Positions 44,009 through 54,281 of a DNA stretch of 64,000 bases are shown piece after piece. The position numbers were made by a program, and so were the translations under genes. The stretch covers positions 1 to 64,000 of the forward strand of contig NZ_BNGS01000011.1 in assembly GCF_014905555.1 (NCBI RefSeq), read 5' to 3'. This DNA is from Streptomyces sp. Y2F8-2. GTDB taxonomy: Bacteria; Actinomycetota; Actinomycetes; Streptomycetales; Streptomycetaceae. Each line of letters opens with the position of its first letter. Positions within the stretch are counted from its first letter, which is position 1. The notes beneath the pieces were generated by a model. That model saw only the letters and a program-made list of their open reading frames with translations. It made no database searches and was not told the DNA's origin.

Positions 44009-46623
44009 CGAGCGCCGACAACCTGCGTGCGTTCAAGCGCGAAGGCCGCATCGTGGTTGTCGGGGCTTCGCTGGCGGGGCTGCGGGCCGCGGAGGCTCTG
44101 CGAGACGAGGGTTTCACCGGATCGTTGACCATGATCGGTGACGAGTTGGGCGAGCCCTACGATCGGCCTCCCCTGTCCAAGCAAGTACTGACCGGGTGGG
44201 TGCCGGCCGGGGGCACCACTTTGCCCCGCCGTCGCGGCATCGATGCGGAGTGGCTGCTGGGCGTCCCCGCCAGCGGGCTGGACCTCGCCACGAACCACGT
44301 GCGTCTCGCCGACGGACGCGAGATTCCCTTCGACCGGGTGCTGATCTCCACCGGGGTACGGGCCCGGCCGTGGTGCGTCGAGTCCGAGGCGGCCCTGGAC
44401 GGAGTGTTCGTCGTACGTACACGCGAGCATGCCGAGAGCCTGCAGCGGGCCCTCGCCGCCGGGCCCTCCCGGGTGCTGGTCATCGGTGCGGGATTCACCG
44501 GCTCCGAGATCGCCTCCGTCTGCCGCGAGCGGGACATCCCGGTGACCGTCGCCGAACTCGCGCCGGCCCCGCTGGTCGGGGCGCTCGGCGCCATGATCGG
44601 CGAGGTTGCGGCCGACATGCAGCGCGCTCACGGCGTCGACCTACGGTGCGGTGTCAAGGTCGCCCGGCTGGAGGGCGACGCGCAGGGACGGTTTCGCCGT
44701 GCTCACTTCGACGACGGCACTACGGTCGACGCCGATGTGGCGGTGGTGGCACTCGGGAGTGTCCGCAACACCGAGTGGCTGCGGGAGTCGGGACTGGCGG
44801 CGGGCGTATGGGGAATCACCTGCGACACCGGCTGCCGCGCCCTCGGCATCGATGGCCGCGTCACCGACGACGTCTTCGCCGCGGGAGACGTGGCGCGTTG
44901 CCCGAACCCCCTCTACGAAAACCGGCTCATCTCGATGGAGCACTGGGCCAACGCCGTCGAGCAGGCAGAGGTCGCGGCACACAACATGGTCAGCGCCCCT
45001 CAGGACCGCCGGCCACACGTGTCCGTCCCGTTGTTCTGGTCGATCCAGTTCGGCGTCAACATCAAGTCCGTCGGCGTGCCGACCTTCGCCGACGAGGTGG
45101 CCGTCACCCAGGGATCGCTCGACGACCACCGCTTCGTCACCGCATACGGCTACCGGGGCCGCGTCACGGCTGCCGTGAGCTTCAACAACGCCAAGTGGCT
45201 GAACCACTACCGACGGTTGATCGAGACGGCCGCACCTTTCCCGCCCTCCTGCCCCACGCCGGACCAGCCGGCCGACATGAAACCGGTTCCCGTCGACCTC
45301 CCCGGCCCCACCCTGCTCGCTCAGGGCGCCACCGTGGTCGTCACCGGCGATGAACCGGGCGAGCGCCGCGCCGTGCACCAGCATCGGCAGGCGGAAGGCC
45401 GGACGACCACGACCGAGACGCCCGGCACACTGCAACGCATCTTCGACTACTCCGCCAGGGCCGACCCGTACCCGCTGTATGCCGAGTTGCGCGAGACGCC
45501 GGTGGCTCTGCAGGAGGACGGCAGCTACGTCATCAGTACCTATCGTGAGATCGCGGACACGCTGAACGACCCGCACCTGAGCTCCGACCTGCGCAATCTG
45601 TCGCATCCGATACCCCCGGTCGAGGGAGGGGCCACGTCGTCGTTCATCCACATGGACCCGCCCGAGCACGATCGCCTGCGGCGCATGGCGATGCGCCACT
45701 TCGGCCCCCCGCACACCCCGGGGCTGGTGACCGGCATGGAAAGCGACCTGACCGCCACCGTCGGCAGCCTGATCGACGACTTCACGGGCAAGGAGCGAAT
45801 CGACATCGTCGACGATTTCGCCTTCCCGCTCCCGGTAACCGTGACCTGTCACTTGCTCGGCGTGCCACGCGAGGACGAACCGAGGTTCCACCGCTGGGTG
45901 AACGACATCATGAACTCGGTCGACTACAACCCCGAGACCGACCCGAAGGAGAAACTGGACAAGGGCGTACAGGCCCGCAAGGACTTGCGCCAGCGCCTCG
46001 GCGAACTGGTGGAACAGCGCCACGGCCGGCCGGGCGACGGTCTGTTGGGCCGGCTGGCCAACGACGACGGGCCCGACGGCCGGATGGCCGACGCCGACAT
46101 CGTCGCCACCGCCAGACTGCTGCTCGTCGCCGGCCACGAGACCACCGTCAACCTCATCACCAACGGCATGCTGACGCTGCTGCGCCACCCGCGGGTACTG
46201 CAGCGCCTGCGCGACGAACCGGACCTCGTCGTGCCGCTGGTCGAGGAGCTGCTGCGCTACGAGCCCCCCGTGCACATCATTCCCTGGCGGGTGGCGTACA
46301 GCGACGTCACCGTCGCAGACACCGTCATCCCCCAGGGCTCGCAGATCATGCTCATGCTGGCTTCAGGCAGCCGCGATCCGAAGCGCTTCCACGATCCGGA
46401 CCGCTTCGACCCGGACCGACGTGACAACCAGCACCTGGGGTTCGGCAGCGGCATCCACCTGTGTTTCGGCGGCCCGCTGGCCCGGCGGGAAACCCAGATC
46501 GCGCTGACAGAGTTGGTACGCCGGCTCGACCGCCCCAGGCTGGTCGCCGACCCGCCGCCGTACCGGCGCAGCCCCGTTCTTCGGGGTCCGATCCATCTGG
46601 ACATCGAGCAGGGTGACGGTTGA
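44005..46623 (+). CDS. Ferredoxin reductase-cytochrome P450 fusion
   Basis: 872 residues. Residues 14-410 are a FAD ferredoxin reductase: FAD site VVVGASLAG (17-25), NAD(P)H site VIGAGFTG (159-166), and FAD loop DDVFAAGDVA (288-297). A linker of about 60 residues follows. Residues 472-872 are a CYP with SSFIHMDPPEHDRLRR, I-helix AGHETT (709-714), ExxR E748-R751 and heme loop FGSGIHLCFGG with Cys820. Fusion of this reductase type in front of a P450 is unusual; most actinobacteria encode them separately. With the overlapping ferredoxin it forms a complete NAD(P)H-to-P450 chain. Confidence 0.93.
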   Translation: MTSADNLRAFKREGRIVVVGASLAGLRAAEALRDEGFTGSLTMIGDELGEPYDRPPLSKQVLTGWVPAGGTTLPRRRGIDAEWLLGVPASGLDLATNHVRLADGREIPFDRVLISTGVRARPWCVESEAALDGVFVVRTREHAESLQRALAAGPSRVLVIGAGFTGSEIASVCRERDIPVTVAELAPAPLVGALGAMIGEVAADMQRAHGVDLRCGVKVARLEGDAQGRFRRAHFDDGTTVDADVAVVALGSVRNTEWLRESGLAAGVWGITCDTGCRALGIDGRVTDDVFAAGDVARCPNPLYENRLISMEHWANAVEQAEVAAHNMVSAPQDRRPHVSVPLFWSIQFGVNIKSVGVPTFADEVAVTQGSLDDHRFVTAYGYRGRVTAAVSFNNAKWLNHYRRLIETAAPFPPSCPTPDQPADMKPVPVDLPGPTLLAQGATVVVTGDEPGERRAVHQHRQAEGRTTTTETPGTLQRIFDYSARADPYPLYAELRETPVALQEDGSYVISTYREIADTLNDPHLSSDLRNLSHPIPPVEGGATSSFIHMDPPEHDRLRRMAMRHFGPPHTPGLVTGMESDLTATVGSLIDDFTGKERIDIVDDFAFPLPVTVTCHLLGVPREDEPRFHRWVNDIMNSVDYNPETDPKEKLDKGVQARKDLRQRLGELVEQRHGRPGDGLLGRLANDDGPDGRMADADIVATARLLLVAGHETTVNLITNGMLTLLRHPRVLQRLRDEPDLVVPLVEELLRYEPPVHIIPWRVAYSDVTVADTVIPQGSQIMLMLASGSRDPKRFHDPDRFDPDRRDNQHLGFGSGIHLCFGGPLARRETQIALTELVRRLDRPRLVADPPPYRRSPVLRGPIHLDIEQGDG

Positions 46624-46732
46624 CGCGGCAGCCGAGGGCAGTGGCAAGGTCGCGCCGCGGACGGCCCGGCCGGCTCAACAGCGAACGTCGTTCAAGTCCG
46701 AGTACCGTTCCGCACGCGCCCGGACGATCTGT

Positions 46733-47290
46733 TCACGGCACGCTCACCGTGTGTCGCCGGTCGAACTCGTCGGCGAGCACGCCCATCATGACAAGGTCGT
46801 GGTGCCCGCCGGCGAAGAAGACGTGTTCCCGCAAGCGCCCCTCCTCGATGAAGCCGAGCCGGCGAAAAAGTGCCAACGACGCCTCGTTGTGGGCCAAAAC
46901 CGCCGCCAGGCACTTGTGATAGCGCCGCTCGGCGAACATGAAGCGCAGCAACAGCACGACGGCTTCCGCCGCGTAGCCCTTGCGCCGGTGGTCGGCGCCG
47001 ATCATGACATCACACTCGAACCAGCCCGAACAGCGACCGGTGCGATCTGAGCCGACCGCGCCGACCAACTCCCGCGTGGCCGTCGTTTCGATCGCCAACC
47101 GGAAACGGTCGTCACCGTACTCGGCAACGGCCTGCTCCTTCGCCCAGGCACGATAGCTCTCGGCGGACCGCGGCAGTTCCAACCGGCCCACTCGCCGCCC
47201 GTCATCGTCCGCGAAGCGCGCGAACGCCGTCCAGTCATCGGGCTCAATAGCGCGCAGGCGCACCCGCTTACCGGTCCAGGACGATGCCAT
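46733..47290 (-). CDS. GNAT-family N-acetyltransferase
   Basis: 185 residues of the RimJ/RimL-like GNAT type: VRLRAIEPDDWTAFARFADD, WFECDVMIGADHRRKGYAAEA (acetyl-CoA loop with RRKGYA), NEASLALFRRLGFIEEGRLR. Such enzymes acetylate N-termini or small amines. It is convergent with the P450 fusion, so not in its operon, but could act on the same product. Starting ATG 47290 has no clear ribosome site and may be leaderless. Confidence 0.9.
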   Translation of the reverse strand: MASSWTGKRVRLRAIEPDDWTAFARFADDDGRRVGRLELPRSAESYRAWAKEQAVAEYGDDRFRLAIETTATRELVGAVGSDRTGRCSGWFECDVMIGADHRRKGYAAEAVVLLLRFMFAERRYHKCLAAVLAHNEASLALFRRLGFIEEGRLREHVFFAGGHHDLVMMGVLADEFDRRHTVSVP

Positions 47291-47623
47291 GCCCTATTCG
47301 ATCACCTTGCACTGTGCGCGAGGCCAACAGACACGCCGAGGCGGCCCTGTCGGCCCCGTGCCTGATGCGTGCCGGTGGGGGCGGTCAACACCGGACAAGA
47401 GTGGTCGGTCACGGACAGCGCCCGAGGCCGGCAAGCCAGGCGGCCCTTGACCATGGTTGCTGGTCAGGGGCCACACCCCCTGCGGAGGGCGTGGGATTCG
47501 AACCCGCGGTGCGGGGTCACCGCACATCGTGGCCCACGCGCGCCGACCACCCTGAGGAATGGGCCGACGACCTCGCCACGCTGCTGGTGGACACCTGGGA
47601 CGCGCTGGTCAGAGCCCACTTCC
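47291..47623. other. Gene-poor stretch with hairpin and tRNA fragment
   Basis: Contains a hairpin GGCCCTTGACCA/TGGTCAGGGGCC at 47442-47472 and a tRNA-Ser 3'-end fragment at 47481-47507. A plus-strand frame near 47540-47637 (RADHPEEWADDLATLLVDTW) has no recognisable family. It looks like the worn edge of an inserted element. Confidence 0.5.
47481..47507 (-). tRNA. tRNA-Ser 3' fragment, likely old att site
   Basis: On the minus strand the sequence reads as T-arm GCGGG-TTCGAAT-CCCAC, then acceptor strand GCCCTCC, discriminator G and CA. An acceptor of this sequence with discriminator G fits tRNA-Ser. One T-stem pair is mismatched and no anticodon or D arm lies upstream, so it is a remnant. Fragments like this mark integration at a tRNA 3' end. 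Confidence 0.6.
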
Positions 47624-48991
<1,368 letters not shown>

Positions 48992-49096
48992 GGGTGACTC
49001 CTCACTACGGGGGTGGTGCAAAAAGGGGTGGTACAGGGGTGCGGGCACCGCGCACGCCGGTACTCCCAGTGTGCGCGGTGCCCCGCAGAAGGCGAC

Positions 49097-50359
49097 TTAC
49101 TTGTTCAGACCCGGGTACAGCGGGTGCTTCTCGGCCAGGGCCTTGACCCGGGCCCTCAGCCCCTCCGCGTCGTAGGACGGCTTCAGCGTCTCGGCGATGA
49201 CGTCCGCGACCTCCGCGAAGTCCTCGGCCGTGAAGCCGCGGGTCGCCAGGGCCGGCGTGCCGATGCGCAGGCCCGAGGTGACCATCGGCGGGCGCGGGTC
49301 GTTCGGGACGGCGTTGCGGTTGACCGTGATGCCGACCTCGTGCAGGCGGTCCTCGGCCTGCTGCCCGTCCAGCTCCGAGTCGCGCAGGTCGACCAGGATC
49401 AGGTGCACGTCCGTGCCGCCCGTCAGGACGTTCACGCCGGCCTCGCGCGCGTCGGCGGCCGTCAGCCGTTCGGCGAGGATCTTCGCGCCCTCGACGGTAC
49501 GGCGCTGGCGCTCGCGGAACTCCTCCGACGCGGCGACCTTGAAGGACACCGCCTTGGCCGCGATCACGTGCTCCAGGGGGCCGCCCTGGAAGCCCGGGAA
49601 GACGGACGAGTTCAGCTTCTTCGCGAAGTCCTTCTTCGCGAGGATGATGCCGCCGCGGGGACCGCCCAGCGTCTTGTGGGTGGTGGAGGTGACGACATCG
49701 GCGTACTCCACCGGGTTCGGGTGCAGGCCCGCCGCGACCAGACCGGCGAAGTGCGCCATGTCCACCCACAGGTACGCCTCGACCTCGTCCGCGATCCGGC
49801 GGAACTCGGCGAAGTCCAGCTGCCGCGGGTACGCCGACCAGCCCGCGATGATCACCTTCGGGCGGTGTTCCTTGGCGAGCCGCTCGACCTCGGCCATGTC
49901 GACCAGGCCGGACTCGTCCACGTGGTAGGCGACCACGTCGAACTGCTTGCCCGAGAAGTTCAGCCGCATCCCGTGGGTCAGATGGCCGCCGTGCGCCAGG
50001 TCCAGGCCGAGGATGGTGTCGCCGGGCTGGGCCAGCGCGAACAGGGCGGCCTGGTTGGCGGAGGCGCCGGAGTGGGGCTGCACATTGGCGTACTCCGCGC
50101 CGAACAGCTCCTTGATCCGGTCGATGGCGATCTGCTCGGTGACGTCGACGTGCTCGCAGCCGCCGTAGTAGCGGCGGCCGGGGTAGCCCTCGGCGTACTT
50201 GTTGGTGAGGACCGAGCCCTGCGCCTCCATGACCGCCAGCGGGGCGAAGTTCTCGGAGGCGATCATCTCGAGGGTGGACTGCTGACGGTGCAGCTCGGCG
50301 TCGACCGCTGCGGCGACCTCCGGGTCGAGCTCGTGCAGGGACGTGTTCAGAACGGTCAT
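49097..50359 (-). CDS. glyA: Serine hydroxymethyltransferase
   Basis: 420 residues. Interconverts serine and glycine using tetrahydrofolate and PLP. Schiff-base Lys lies in VVTSTTHKTLGGPRGG; other family segments are ENFAPLAVMEAQGS, NKYAEGYPGRRYYGG, QPHSGASANQAAL and LDLAHGGHLTHG. ATG 50359 is 16 bases after gcvH ends, with GAGGAGCG upstream. Placement in a glycine-cleavage operon suggests this copy serves glycine breakdown rather than one-carbon supply. Confidence 0.97.
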   Translation of the reverse strand: MTVLNTSLHELDPEVAAAVDAELHRQQSTLEMIASENFAPLAVMEAQGSVLTNKYAEGYPGRRYYGGCEHVDVTEQIAIDRIKELFGAEYANVQPHSGASANQAALFALAQPGDTILGLDLAHGGHLTHGMRLNFSGKQFDVVAYHVDESGLVDMAEVERLAKEHRPKVIIAGWSAYPRQLDFAEFRRIADEVEAYLWVDMAHFAGLVAAGLHPNPVEYADVVTSTTHKTLGGPRGGIILAKKDFAKKLNSSVFPGFQGGPLEHVIAAKAVSFKVAASEEFRERQRRTVEGAKILAERLTAADAREAGVNVLTGGTDVHLILVDLRDSELDGQQAEDRLHEVGITVNRNAVPNDPRPPMVTSGLRIGTPALATRGFTAEDFAEVADVIAETLKPSYDAEGLRARVKALAEKHPLYPGLNK

Positions 50360-50374
50360 CTGCGGGTGCGCTCC

Positions 50375-50752
50375 TCAGCCGGCGATGTGGGCGTCGTACT
50401 CGTCGGCGGACAGCAGGTCGGCCGGCTCCTCGGACACGCGCACCTTGAACAGCCAGCCACCCTCGAACGGCTCGGAGTTCACCAGCGACGGGTCGTTGAC
50501 CACGTCCTCGTTGACCTCCGTGATCTCGCCGGTGACCGGGGAGTACAGGTCGCTGACCGACTTCGTCGACTCCAGCTCGCCGCAGGTCTCGCCCGCGGTC
50601 ACGGTGTCACCGACCTCCGGGAGCTGGACGAAGACGACATCGCCGAGCGCGTTCGCCGCGTGCTCCGTGATGCCGACCGTCGCGACGCCGTCCTCGGCGC
50701 CCGACAGCCACTCGTGCTCCTTGCTGTAGCGCAGCTGCTGGGGGTTGCTCAT
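50375..50752 (-). CDS. gcvH: Glycine cleavage H protein
   Basis: 125 residues, the lipoylated carrier of the glycine cleavage system. Lipoyl Lys is in the ESTKSVSDLYSP motif, flanked by VVFVQLPEVGDTVTAGETCGEL and the C-terminal LLSADEYDAHI. ATG 50752 has AGGAG ten bases upstream. About 110 bases separate it from gcvT. Confidence 0.97.
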   Translation of the reverse strand: MSNPQQLRYSKEHEWLSGAEDGVATVGITEHAANALGDVVFVQLPEVGDTVTAGETCGELESTKSVSDLYSPVTGEITEVNEDVVNDPSLVNSEPFEGGWLFKVRVSEEPADLLSADEYDAHIAG

Positions 50753-50861
50753 GGCCTGAATTCTCCTGTACGCGGGGGAGTGGTGGTGAGGGGAGTACTG
50801 CTGGAGACGTGCGTGAGCACGGCGGAGGTGCGCGGGATCACGTCACCTGTCCGCCGAGTGC

Positions 50862-51980
<1,119 letters not shown>

Positions 51981-51998
51981 CGGTTGTGCTCCCAGGGC

Positions 51999-52037
51999 GT
52001 GGGTCCCCCCGCGCGAGCGAATTCGAGCGTGGGGGAG
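51999..52037 (-). repeat. Palindromic interspersed repeat, copy 2
   Basis: On the minus strand CTCCCCCACGCTCGAATTCG is followed by CTCGCGCGGGGGGACCC. It matches the copy at 22156-22195 over about 38 bases with few differences. It lies in the expression platform between the glycine aptamers and gcvT and could fold into a terminator-like hairpin. Confidence 0.7.
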
Positions 52038-52052
52038 GGCGAGGTCGGTCCT

Positions 52053-52265
52053 CCCCATCTGTCATCGGAACCTGAGAGGTTCGCCGTGAACGCCCGCACG
52101 GCGGGTCGTCACGGCTTGCACCTTGGGTGGAGCCACCGAGAAGCGGCCCGCTTTCCAGATGTGCCTCGCCCGCGCGGTATCGGGGCCTGAGAGATTCAAG
52201 GGAGGGACTTGCTCCTTCGGCGCCCGGGCCCACGTACGTACCCCGTACGTCCCCGGAACTCTCCC
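52053..52265 (-). promoter_or_regulatory. Tandem glycine riboswitch
   Basis: Two aptamers in series upstream of gcvT. First: GGGAGAGTTCC, CGCCGAAGGAGCAA and CTCTCAGGCCCC. Second: GGGCGAGGC, GGTGCAAGCC and AACCTCTCAGGTTCCGATGACAG. These are the conserved gcvT-motif elements, in the usual order. Glycine binding would turn on gcvT, gcvH, glyA and sdaA. Confidence 0.93.
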
Positions 52266-52497
52266 GCGCGGATTCAAGCGGCCGGTATGCAGTTGGCGCG
52301 CACATCATTGCACGCCTCGCCCGATCGTGGCAGGCCGCGTGGGCATCCGGCCCGGGACCGCCCCCGTGACCGGCTTCCGGACGTATCTGTGACCGGCTTG
52401 TGGCAGTACGCGAACGCCATCGGGAGAAACCGTCCATTACCTTCTCTTTACATTCGGCGGGGATGGGACTTCCTGACCGCAAGGGAGGACGATCACG
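52266..52497. other. Divergent promoter region
   Basis: 232 bases between the gcv riboswitch (leftward) and the P-loop gene (rightward). Both promoters should lie here. An AT-rich patch CCATTACCTTCTCTTTACATT near 52435 may serve the rightward gene. No coding sequence seen. Confidence 0.35.
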
Positions 52498-53196
52498 GTG
52501 AACAGGACGACGGCGTACGCCATGAGCACGGGCGTCGCGGTACCCCGGCAGCCCGGAGCCCCGGCCCGGCAGGCCGGCCGGGAGGCCGGCGCGCCGGTGC
52601 CGGCGCCCGTGGTCCGCGACCTGCGCGACCGAGGGGGCCACAGCCCGTACGGGCTCACCTTCGGCGCCCGCGACCTCGTCGTGGTCACCGGCCTGCCCGG
52701 CAGCGGCAAGTCCACGCTCATGCGGCGCACGGTGCGCGGCGCCCGCGTCGACTCCCAGGACACCCGCGACCGCTGGGACGCGCGCCTGGCTCGCTTCCTG
52801 CCGTACGGGGTCTACCGCCCCCTGGTCCGCCTCGCGCACTACGCGGGCCTGCGCCGGGCCCTGCGCGCGGGCAGCGGAGTCGTCGTGCACGACTGCGGCA
52901 CCCAGACCTGGGTGCGCACCTGGCTGGCCCGGGAGGCCCGGCGCCGCGGCGGCACGCTGCATCTGCTCGTGCTCGACGTCACCCCCGACACGGCCCTGGA
53001 CGGCCAGCGCGAGCGGGGCCGAGGCGTCTCCCGGTACGCCTTCCTGCGCCACCGCCGCGCCACCCGTCATCTGCTGCGCGCCGTCGAGCGGGGCCGGCTC
53101 CCGGAGGGCTGCGGCTCGGCGGTCCTGCTCGACCGGGACGCGGCGGACGTGCTGCGCCGGATCGACTTCGCGGACCGGGCGGAAGGAGCGGAATGA
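52498..53196 (+). CDS. P-loop kinase-like ATPase
   Basis: 232 residues. After a Pro/Ala/Gly-rich 40-residue lead, DLVVVTGLPGSGKSTLMRR provides Walker A. VVVHDCGTQTWVRTWLAREA and LHLLVLDVTPDTALDGQRERGRG follow, with a lid-like Arg cluster (RYAFLRHRRATRHLL). The order fits zeta-toxin/AAA_33-type small kinases. No partner antitoxin is present. GTG 52498 has GGGAGG nine bases upstream. It precedes the SseB pair by about 65 bases. Confidence 0.8.
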   Translation: MNRTTAYAMSTGVAVPRQPGAPARQAGREAGAPVPAPVVRDLRDRGGHSPYGLTFGARDLVVVTGLPGSGKSTLMRRTVRGARVDSQDTRDRWDARLARFLPYGVYRPLVRLAHYAGLRRALRAGSGVVVHDCGTQTWVRTWLAREARRRGGTLHLLVLDVTPDTALDGQRERGRGVSRYAFLRHRRATRHLLRAVERGRLPEGCGSAVLLDRDAADVLRRIDFADRAEGAE

Positions 53197-53262
53197 ATCG
53201 CGGTGCCCGCGCACCCGTTAGCCTTTTCGCCACACCAGTGGTACTCGGCAGGCGGTAGGCAG

Positions 53263-54054
53263 ATGGACATCCCGGCGGACCTTCCCGCGGACTTCCCGGC
53301 ACAGGCTCACCCCCATCCGCACGGCGGATGGCCGGGCAACGAGCTGGAGGAGGTGCTCTCCGCCTCGCTCGGCATCCCCTCGGCGGGCGGCCGGATCGTC
53401 GAGGTGCTCGGCCGCAGCTTCCTGTGGGTGCCGCTGCCGAACGGCGGCGGCCCGCACAGCGGCCCCCTCGACCTGCCCACACTGGAGATCGAGGGCCAGG
53501 CATACGTCCCGGTGTTCAGCTCGGAGGAGCAGTTCCGCCACGCCGCCGGCGCCCACATGTCGTACACCATCGCGCCCGCCGCCGAGTTCGCCCGCGGGCT
53601 GCCCCCGCAGGTCGGCATCGCGGTCAACCCGGGCGGCGTGGTCGGCATACCCCTGCCTCCGGAGGCGGTGGCCGAACTGTGCCGCGTCGGACGCACCCCG
53701 CTGGACGGCCCCACGACCGGCGGCCGCGTCCGACTCTTCGAACCGGACTGGCAGGACGACCCGGTGGACTTCCTCGCCGCCGCGTCCGCCGAGTTCACGG
53801 CGACCGGCGTGGTCCTCACGGCACGCCGCTGCCTCGCCGCCGTGGAGACGGCGGACCCGGTGCTGTTCGTCGGCGTGGAGCTCTCCCAGTGGGAGGGCGA
53901 CCTCCGCACCCTCCCCATGGACGCCCTGGGCCGCGCCCTGGCCAAGGTGGCGGTCAAGTGGCCGGTCAACCTGGTCCTCCTGGACGTCGCCCAGGACCCG
54001 GTGGCCGACTGGATGAGGGAGAAGGTCCGGCCGTTCTACCAGCAGGGGTACTGA
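53263..54054 (+). CDS. SseB-family protein
   Basis: 263 residues with two SseB-like modules: LGRSFLWVPLPNGGG and YVPVFSSEEQFRHAAG, then IAVNPGGVVGIPLPPEAV, and a C-terminal domain with ADPVLFVGVELSQWEGD. SseB proteins are named for serine-sensitivity effects in E. coli; in actinobacteria their role is unclear, though related proteins bind ESX/type VII substrates by inference. ATG 53263 follows the family start MDIPADLP. Paralogue of the next gene; the two adjoin a strong terminator. Confidence 0.8.
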   Translation: MDIPADLPADFPAQAHPHPHGGWPGNELEEVLSASLGIPSAGGRIVEVLGRSFLWVPLPNGGGPHSGPLDLPTLEIEGQAYVPVFSSEEQFRHAAGAHMSYTIAPAAEFARGLPPQVGIAVNPGGVVGIPLPPEAVAELCRVGRTPLDGPTTGGRVRLFEPDWQDDPVDFLAAASAEFTATGVVLTARRCLAAVETADPVLFVGVELSQWEGDLRTLPMDALGRALAKVAVKWPVNLVLLDVAQDPVADWMREKVRPFYQQGY

Positions 54055-54056
54055 GC

Positions 54057-54079
54057 AGGGCGCCCGTCAGGGGCGCCCT
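54057..54079 (+). terminator. Terminator after the first SseB gene
   Basis: AGGGCGCCC and GGGCGCCCT around GTCAG, immediately beyond the stop. Confidence 0.75.
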
Positions 54080-54085
54080 GAAGGG

Positions 54086-54170
54086 GCGCGGGGCCGTGTC
54101 GATATGCGGCTCCGCCGCGTGGGAGCGACAAGCCACGACGAACCTGCACCCGTCCACCGGCGGCAAGCCC
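54086..54170 (+). repeat. Common Streptomyces intergenic repeat
   Basis: GGGGCGCGGGGCCGTGTCGA is followed by TATGCGGCTCCGCCGCGTGG and GAGCGACAAGCCACGACG. Sequences of this type recur between Streptomyces genes (recalled, not searched). It includes the small hairpin GCGGC-TCC-GCCGC. It lies between the two SseB genes; the rest of 54055-54281 shows nothing. Confidence 0.55.
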
Positions 54171-54281
54171 CGAGCTCGTAGGGCCCACAGCCGGGGACAG
54201 CCACCGCGCACCGGCTGTCAGCGGACCCGCCTAACCTGGTTTCATATGCGGAGCACATCGTCGGCGAAGGGGCGGTAAAGG

